Under the pieces are notes generated by a model. That model was given only the letters and a program-made list of their open reading frames with translations, was not told the origin of the DNA and did not search any database. A stretch of DNA of 7,787 nt, taken from positions 1 through 7,787 of the forward strand of contig CALFYG010000241.1 in the NCBI GenBank assembly GCA_937952095.1. Direction: 5' to 3'. A program made the translations under genes and the position numbers. This stretch comes from an uncultured Micrococcales bacterium. GTDB taxonomy: Bacteria; Actinomycetota; Actinomycetes; S36-B12; UBA10799. Shown here one piece after another: positions 5,116-7,787 of this stretch; position 1 is the first letter of the stretch; the number at the start of each line of letters is the position of its first letter.

Positions 5116-5306
5116 ACGTCTTCTCCACCACCTTCCCCTCCGGCTGGGGCAAGAAGTCGGGGACGCATCGCGTCTGGACCGCCCATGTGAAGGTCGGCGG
5201 GTACGTCTGGGCTTCACAAGCCGGGTGCCCGCTCGAAGCCGCGGCGCGGGCGCTCGAGCTCGCCGTGTTCTGGTTGGTCGAGCCCGCGATGGAGGTGCGC
5301 TCATGA
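5109..5306 (+). CDS. Hypothetical 65-residue protein, HicB-like beta-beta-alpha pattern
   Basis: Read from GTG 5109, with SD GGAGGT at 5097-5102 (6-base gap) and a seven-base overlap with the previous gene. The product has an alternating beta pattern (HRVWTAHVKVGGYVWASQAGC, roughly 20-40) followed by an amphipathic helix (PLEAAARALELAVFWL, 41-56). The pattern W-x-A-x-V-x-V-G-G, G-x-x-x-E-A-A-x-A-L recalls small HicB- or dsRBD-like folds, but this is a fold impression and not a family match. It overlaps the next gene as ATGA. Function is unknown. Confidence 0.6.
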   Translation: MLNVFSTTFPSGWGKKSGTHRVWTAHVKVGGYVWASQAGCPLEAAARALELAVFWLVEPAMEVRS

Positions 5307-5572
5307 CCTTCCGCCTCCCGATGATCGGCACGGCCCGGAGAATGGATGACGCCATCGACATCCTCGACTCCGACGAGTTCGACCTGAACTCAGACCCCGA
5401 GTCGTGCGGCGTCCTCGTCGGGACATCGGGCGTGGTTACGTCCGTGACGCCTCAGAAGGTGTTGATGGATTGGCTTGCCGACCCGGCCCGCATCGAACCG
5501 CTGGCCGAGGCGATGGAGAAGGCCCGGCCGCGAATCCTGCCCGCTTACCGAGAGAGGGGGGCCGTCGCGTGA
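5303..5572 (+). CDS. Hypothetical acidic 89-residue protein
   Basis: No family recognised. ATG 5303 overlaps the previous stop and has the SD GGAGGT at 5291-5296 (6-base gap). An in-frame ATG at 5225 lies inside the previous gene and lacks an SD. The N-terminal half is acidic (DDAIDILDSDEFDLNSDPES, 15-34). The C-terminal half is a likely helix rich in Ala, Glu and Arg (PARIEPLAEAMEKARPRIL, 61-79). There are no Cys pairs, signal peptide or membrane segment. The stop overlaps the next gene as GTGA. Position in the operon suggests an accessory role in replication, but nothing in the sequence proves this. Confidence 0.6.
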   Translation: MTFRLPMIGTARRMDDAIDILDSDEFDLNSDPESCGVLVGTSGVVTSVTPQKVLMDWLADPARIEPLAEAMEKARPRILPAYRERGAVA

Positions 5573-6141
5573 GTTGTGCGGCGAGAACCACCCGGGGCGG
5601 CCTTGCTCTCCACCCATCCGCCCCGTACCGGGGTCAGGTGTGGCAGCGCCATAGTGGCGAGCGCCGCATCATCGAACAGTCCCGGGCCACCTTCAACAGC
5701 TACCGATACTCGGTGGTCTACTCCACCACCAACGGCGACGGCTTCTACTTCTGCTACGCGATGGACTGGGAAGAGTGGGTGGTCCGCGCGGCACTGGTGC
5801 AGGACCGGCCCAAGCCGCCGCAAAGGTGCGTGTTCCCGAACGAGCGGCCCGGATACCTACCCGCGCCGCTGGTGGCGAACGAGAACGACCGCCACCGGCA
5901 AGCCTGCGCCGAGGCGCTGGGCTTCACAACCAGGATGCTCGCCGCGGTCTGTGACTGGAACTATCGGGGCGATGCGGTCTTGCTTCGGGAGCGGCTGATC
6001 GTGGCGATGCGGGAGACGCCGACCGAACGCGGGGTTCGGCCGAGCTTCCCGGATATTGCGGACGCCCTCCGCGCGAAGAACCACTCCACCATCATCACGG
6101 CGTACAAGCGGGCGAAGGCTCGGGAGGCAGTAACCACATGA
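5569..6141 (+). CDS. Phage protein with C-terminal DnaA domain IV-like helix-turn-helix
   Basis: A 190-residue protein read from GTG 5569, which overlaps the previous TGA. GAGG at 5554-5557 is 11 bases upstream. Residues about 20-80 (PYRGQVWQRHSGERRIIEQ, then Tyr/Trp-rich strands) look like a small beta-barrel of the kind that begins G-x-V-W-x-x-x-x-G-x-R in phage proteins. Residues about 110-185 are helical and end in SFPDIADALRAKNHSTIITAYKRAK (159-183). This aligns by eye with DnaA domain IV (S-L-P-E-I-G-x-x-F-G-x-R-D-H-T-T-V-x-H-A), with Asn171-His172-Ser173-Thr174 in place of D-H-T-T. In DnaA this helix-turn-helix binds DnaA boxes. The product lacks the AAA+ ATPase, so it is probably a sequence-specific DNA-binding protein for an origin or a promoter. 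It overlaps the nuclease gene as ATGA. Confidence 0.75.
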   Translation: MSCAARTTRGGLALHPSAPYRGQVWQRHSGERRIIEQSRATFNSYRYSVVYSTTNGDGFYFCYAMDWEEWVVRAALVQDRPKPPQRCVFPNERPGYLPAPLVANENDRHRQACAEALGFTTRMLAAVCDWNYRGDAVLLRERLIVAMRETPTERGVRPSFPDIADALRAKNHSTIITAYKRAKAREAVTT

Positions 6142-6509
6142 GATTCACCCGCGCACGAGCCCGGACCCGCCACATCCCGGGGGCCATGAACAAGACCGAG
6201 GCCCGATACCGCGACTACCTCGAATGCCGCCGGATCGACTCTGACATTTCCTCCTTCGCGTTCGAGCCGGTGAAGTTCCGCCTAGCCGATCGCACCTACT
6301 ACACGCCCGACTTCATGGTGGTGCGGGCTGATGGTCTGATCGAGTTCCACGACGTGAAGGGTGGGCCGATCGAGGATGACGCCGCGGTCAAGATGAAGGT
6401 GGTCGCGGAGCTGCGGCCGGAGTTCGCGTTCGTGCTGGTTCGGGAGCGCCCGCGCAAGGCCGGGGGCGGCTGGACGACTCAGGAAATCGGGCCGGGCGGT
6501 GGGGCATGA
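6138..6509 (+). CDS. DUF1064 family PD-(D/E)XK nuclease (Holliday-junction-resolvase-like)
   Basis: A 123-residue protein fitting DUF1064, a phage family of the restriction-endonuclease fold thought to resolve branched DNA. The order of motifs is typical: NKTEARYRDYL (18-28; Glu21), FEPVKFRLADRTYYTPDF (42-59; catalytic-type Asp58), then FHDVKGGPIEDDAAVKMKV (70-88), where Asp72-Val-Lys74 supplies the D/E-x-K, and finally FAFVLVRE (96-103). All expected metal-binding residues are present. ATG 6138 overlaps the upstream stop, with GGGAGG at 6122-6127 (10-base gap). A later start at 6186 (Met17) would still keep the whole domain. It fits the recombination theme and may debranch replicating phage DNA. 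Confidence 0.87.
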   Translation: MRFTRARARTRHIPGAMNKTEARYRDYLECRRIDSDISSFAFEPVKFRLADRTYYTPDFMVVRADGLIEFHDVKGGPIEDDAAVKMKVVAELRPEFAFVLVRERPRKAGGGWTTQEIGPGGGA

Positions 6510-6697
6510 TCCGCCCCGTGGCGATCTGCGTGCTGATGGAGCGGGTGAAGCACCTGCGGCGGGTGCATGAGACCTCGCGGAGTTCGAGAAGGCGGGCCCG
6601 GTCGGAGCGGGAGCTGGCCGCGATCGAGGAAGGCATCCGGGCCCTGGCCCGGGAAGAGGATCAGGAAGTGGCGCGACGCGCCGGAAAGGTCGGTTGA
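6506..6697 (+). CDS. Small basic helical hypothetical protein
   Basis: A 63-residue protein with no recognised family. ATG 6506 overlaps the nuclease stop as ATGA. The SD is weak (a G-rich run, with no clean GGAGG), so translation probably depends on coupling. The N-terminus is short and hydrophobic (IRPVAICVLM, 2-11). The rest is a long charged helix rich in Arg and Glu (residues about 12-60), possibly coiled coil. Its placement between a nuclease and the DGQHR protein, and its overlap at both ends, are the main reasons to believe it is a gene. Confidence 0.55.
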   Translation: MIRPVAICVLMERVKHLRRVHETSRSSRRRARSERELAAIEEGIRALAREEDQEVARRAGKVG

Positions 6698-7605
6698 GTG
6701 TGATGAAGCATGGCAACAAGAGGCCGAACGCAACCGTGAGCATCGAGTTCGTCACCCCCGAGATGTGCCGCAAATGGCTCGACGCGCCGGGCATCGTCCA
6801 GAGGCCAAGGCGCAAGCTGACCGTCGCGCGGCTGAAGAAGGCGATGGCCGATGGGGCCTATCTGTTCAACGGTGAGAGCCTGATCTTTGACACCGCCGGG
6901 AAGATGATCGACGGCCAACACCGATGCACGGCTTGCGTGGAGTCCGGCGTGGGGTTCTGGTCTGTGGTGGTGCGCGGGGTGGAGAACAGCAACCTGGACG
7001 CTTCCGCAACCATTGACACGGGCGGGGCCAGAACCGGCGCGGACGTTGCCGTCATGGACGGGATGCCCCTCGACCGAACCGAGGCCGGGTGCCTTGCCGC
7101 GGCGGCCCGGTACATCGTCAGCGCCGAGCTTGGCAGCCCGCTCGACGTTGGCAGCAACCTGAGCGGCGTTCTGAGCAACAGCGACATCCTCGACGCCCTG
7201 CGGCGGCATCCCGGCCTTGTCGAAGCCCTCCGGTTTGTTCGGGCCACGCGATACCGGCGTCGCATCCTGGGCCCGAGCGGGACGACGGCCCTGTACTACT
7301 GGATGTCCAAGGTCGATGAGGCCCTTGCCGCCAGTTACTTCGATCAGGTGTCCGAGGGCATGGGTCTCACCAAGGAGCATGTCGCCTACCGGGTGCGATC
7401 GACGCTCGGCCTCCTGGATGGGTCCGGAGCCCCGCACATGACGATGCGGGCCAAGTGCGCCGTGTTCATCAAGGGATGGAACATTCTGCGGCAGGGCCGG
7501 CCGACCCCGCAGCTCTTGGTCTACCGCGCGGCCAACAACGAGCCGTATCCGGAGATCGACGGGCTTCCGTGGAAGGCACTGGAGATTCGCGGCACGGCCG
7601 CCTGA
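6694..7605 (+). CDS. ParB-like phage protein with DGQHR motif
   Basis: A 303-residue protein. The first third carries the pattern of a ParB/sulfiredoxin-like domain: N-R/Q-x-x-R-K-L-T-V-x-x-L-x-x-A-M-x-x-G (36-54), YLFNGESLIFDTAGKMIDGQHR (56-77, with Asp73-Gly-Gln-His-Arg77) and VVVRGV (91-96), then a TIDTGGARTGADV segment (106-118). The DGQHR motif is typical of ParB-fold proteins, which bind nucleotides and act in segregation, nuclease or DNA-modification settings. The remaining 180 residues are helical and not recognised. Such proteins recur in phages without an assigned role. TTG 6694 overlaps the upstream TGA. AAAGG at 6685-6689 is only four bases away, so GTG 6700 or ATG 6703 may be the true start. 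It is the last gene before a terminator. Confidence 0.78.
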   Translation: MSVMKHGNKRPNATVSIEFVTPEMCRKWLDAPGIVQRPRRKLTVARLKKAMADGAYLFNGESLIFDTAGKMIDGQHRCTACVESGVGFWSVVVRGVENSNLDASATIDTGGARTGADVAVMDGMPLDRTEAGCLAAAARYIVSAELGSPLDVGSNLSGVLSNSDILDALRRHPGLVEALRFVRATRYRRRILGPSGTTALYYWMSKVDEALAASYFDQVSEGMGLTKEHVAYRVRSTLGLLDGSGAPHMTMRAKCAVFIKGWNILRQGRPTPQLLVYRAANNEPYPEIDGLPWKALEIRGTAA

Positions 7606-7616
7606 TTTACCACACC

Positions 7617-7641
7617 GCCCGGCAGGACGCCGGGCTTTGTT
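7617..7641 (+). terminator. Rho-independent terminator closing the replication operon
   Basis: gcccggc (7617-7623) pairs perfectly with gccgggc (7629-7635) around aggac, followed by TTTGTT. It lies 11 bases after the DGQHR-gene stop and 13 bases before the next gene start. Confidence 0.75.
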
Positions 7642-7654
7642 CCGAGGGGTGTTT

Positions 7655-7787
7655 GTGGCTGGTGACTGGATCCCAATGCGTCACGGACTTGAGCGGGAGC
7701 GGGAAACGCTGATCGTGGCGGCCCGGCTTTCCATCCGACCGGACTTTGCGACCGGGCTGATGCGGCGATTCTGGTGCTGGGCTAGCG
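7655..7787 (+). CDS. Partial phage gene with W-I-x-M-R N-terminus (replication-protein-like), runs off the window
   Basis: An open frame from GTG 7655 to the window end gives 44 residues plus one base. GAGG at 7644-7647 is seven bases upstream, right after the terminator. The start DWIPMRHGL (4-12), then LIVAARL (19-25) and TGLMRRFWCWAS (33-44), match a phage N-terminal pattern I know (W-I-x-M-R-x-x-L, x-P-x-V-x-x-x-A-x-x-L, G-x-L-x-x-x-W-x-W-A). It is found in proteins often annotated as replication initiators or replisome organisers. The link to replication rests on that pattern and on context, and the C-terminal part that would decide is missing. Confidence 0.6.
   Translation, partial: MAGDWIPMRHGLERERETLIVAARLSIRPDFATGLMRRFWCWAS

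Noticed and set aside
1..7787. CRISPR array, insertion sequence, or att-site repeats
   Set aside because: I saw no regularly spaced direct repeats, no transposase and no long terminal repeats. The repeats found are short hairpins at gene ends or starts.

Overview
The window looks like the DNA-metabolism (early) region of a double-stranded DNA phage or prophage from a GC-rich bacterium. All recognised genes lie on the + strand. They are packed head to tail with ATGA, GTGA or TTGA stop/start overlaps, and most have a clear Shine-Dalgarno (SD) sequence. The host cannot be named with confidence. The high GC and a Tat-like small protein would fit a planctomycete of the Gemmata type, but that is a weak guess. 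No integrase, portal, capsid or tail gene is visible, so free phage and prophage cannot be told apart.

Layout: (1) 1-95 is a leader with inverted repeats. (2) 96-1969 is a two-gene recombination unit, a YqaJ/lambda-Exo-type exonuclease followed by a RecT annealing protein, closed by a strong intrinsic terminator (1984-2019). (3) A second long hairpin (2033-2063) precedes a small winged-helix protein and an 81-residue CxxCxxC protein, and another terminator closes this unit (2666-2706). (4) A tRNA-like gene (2708-2780, probably Gln-TTG with an odd C33) follows directly. (5) Two overlapping small genes follow, one with a Tat-like N-terminus and one with a single transmembrane segment. (6) 3341-3498 holds inverted repeats and a perfect SD driving a three-codon mini-ORF. 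(7) 3499-3713 is a two-knuckle zinc ribbon whose CxxC motifs lie in two different frames, joined by a canonical G GGC CCA slip heptamer. (8) 3728-7605 is one tightly coupled operon: a complete DnaN-type sliding clamp, a PGDYG-like protein, two small unknowns, a protein with a DnaA domain IV-like C-terminus, a DUF1064 nuclease, a small basic helical protein and a ParB-like DGQHR protein. It is closed by a terminator (7617-7641). (9) A further gene with a phage W-I-x-M-R N-terminus starts at 7655 and runs off the window.

Together the genes suggest recombination-dependent DNA replication. The exonuclease and RecT would resect and anneal, the phage clamp would give processivity or recruit partners, the DnaA-IV-like protein could bind an origin or operator, and the DUF1064 nuclease could resolve branches. 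The points most worth checking are the apparent -1 frameshift inside the zinc ribbon, the phage-borne clamp beside a DnaA-like DNA-binding protein, the Asn in place of the usual catalytic Glu in the exonuclease, and the non-U33 tRNA.
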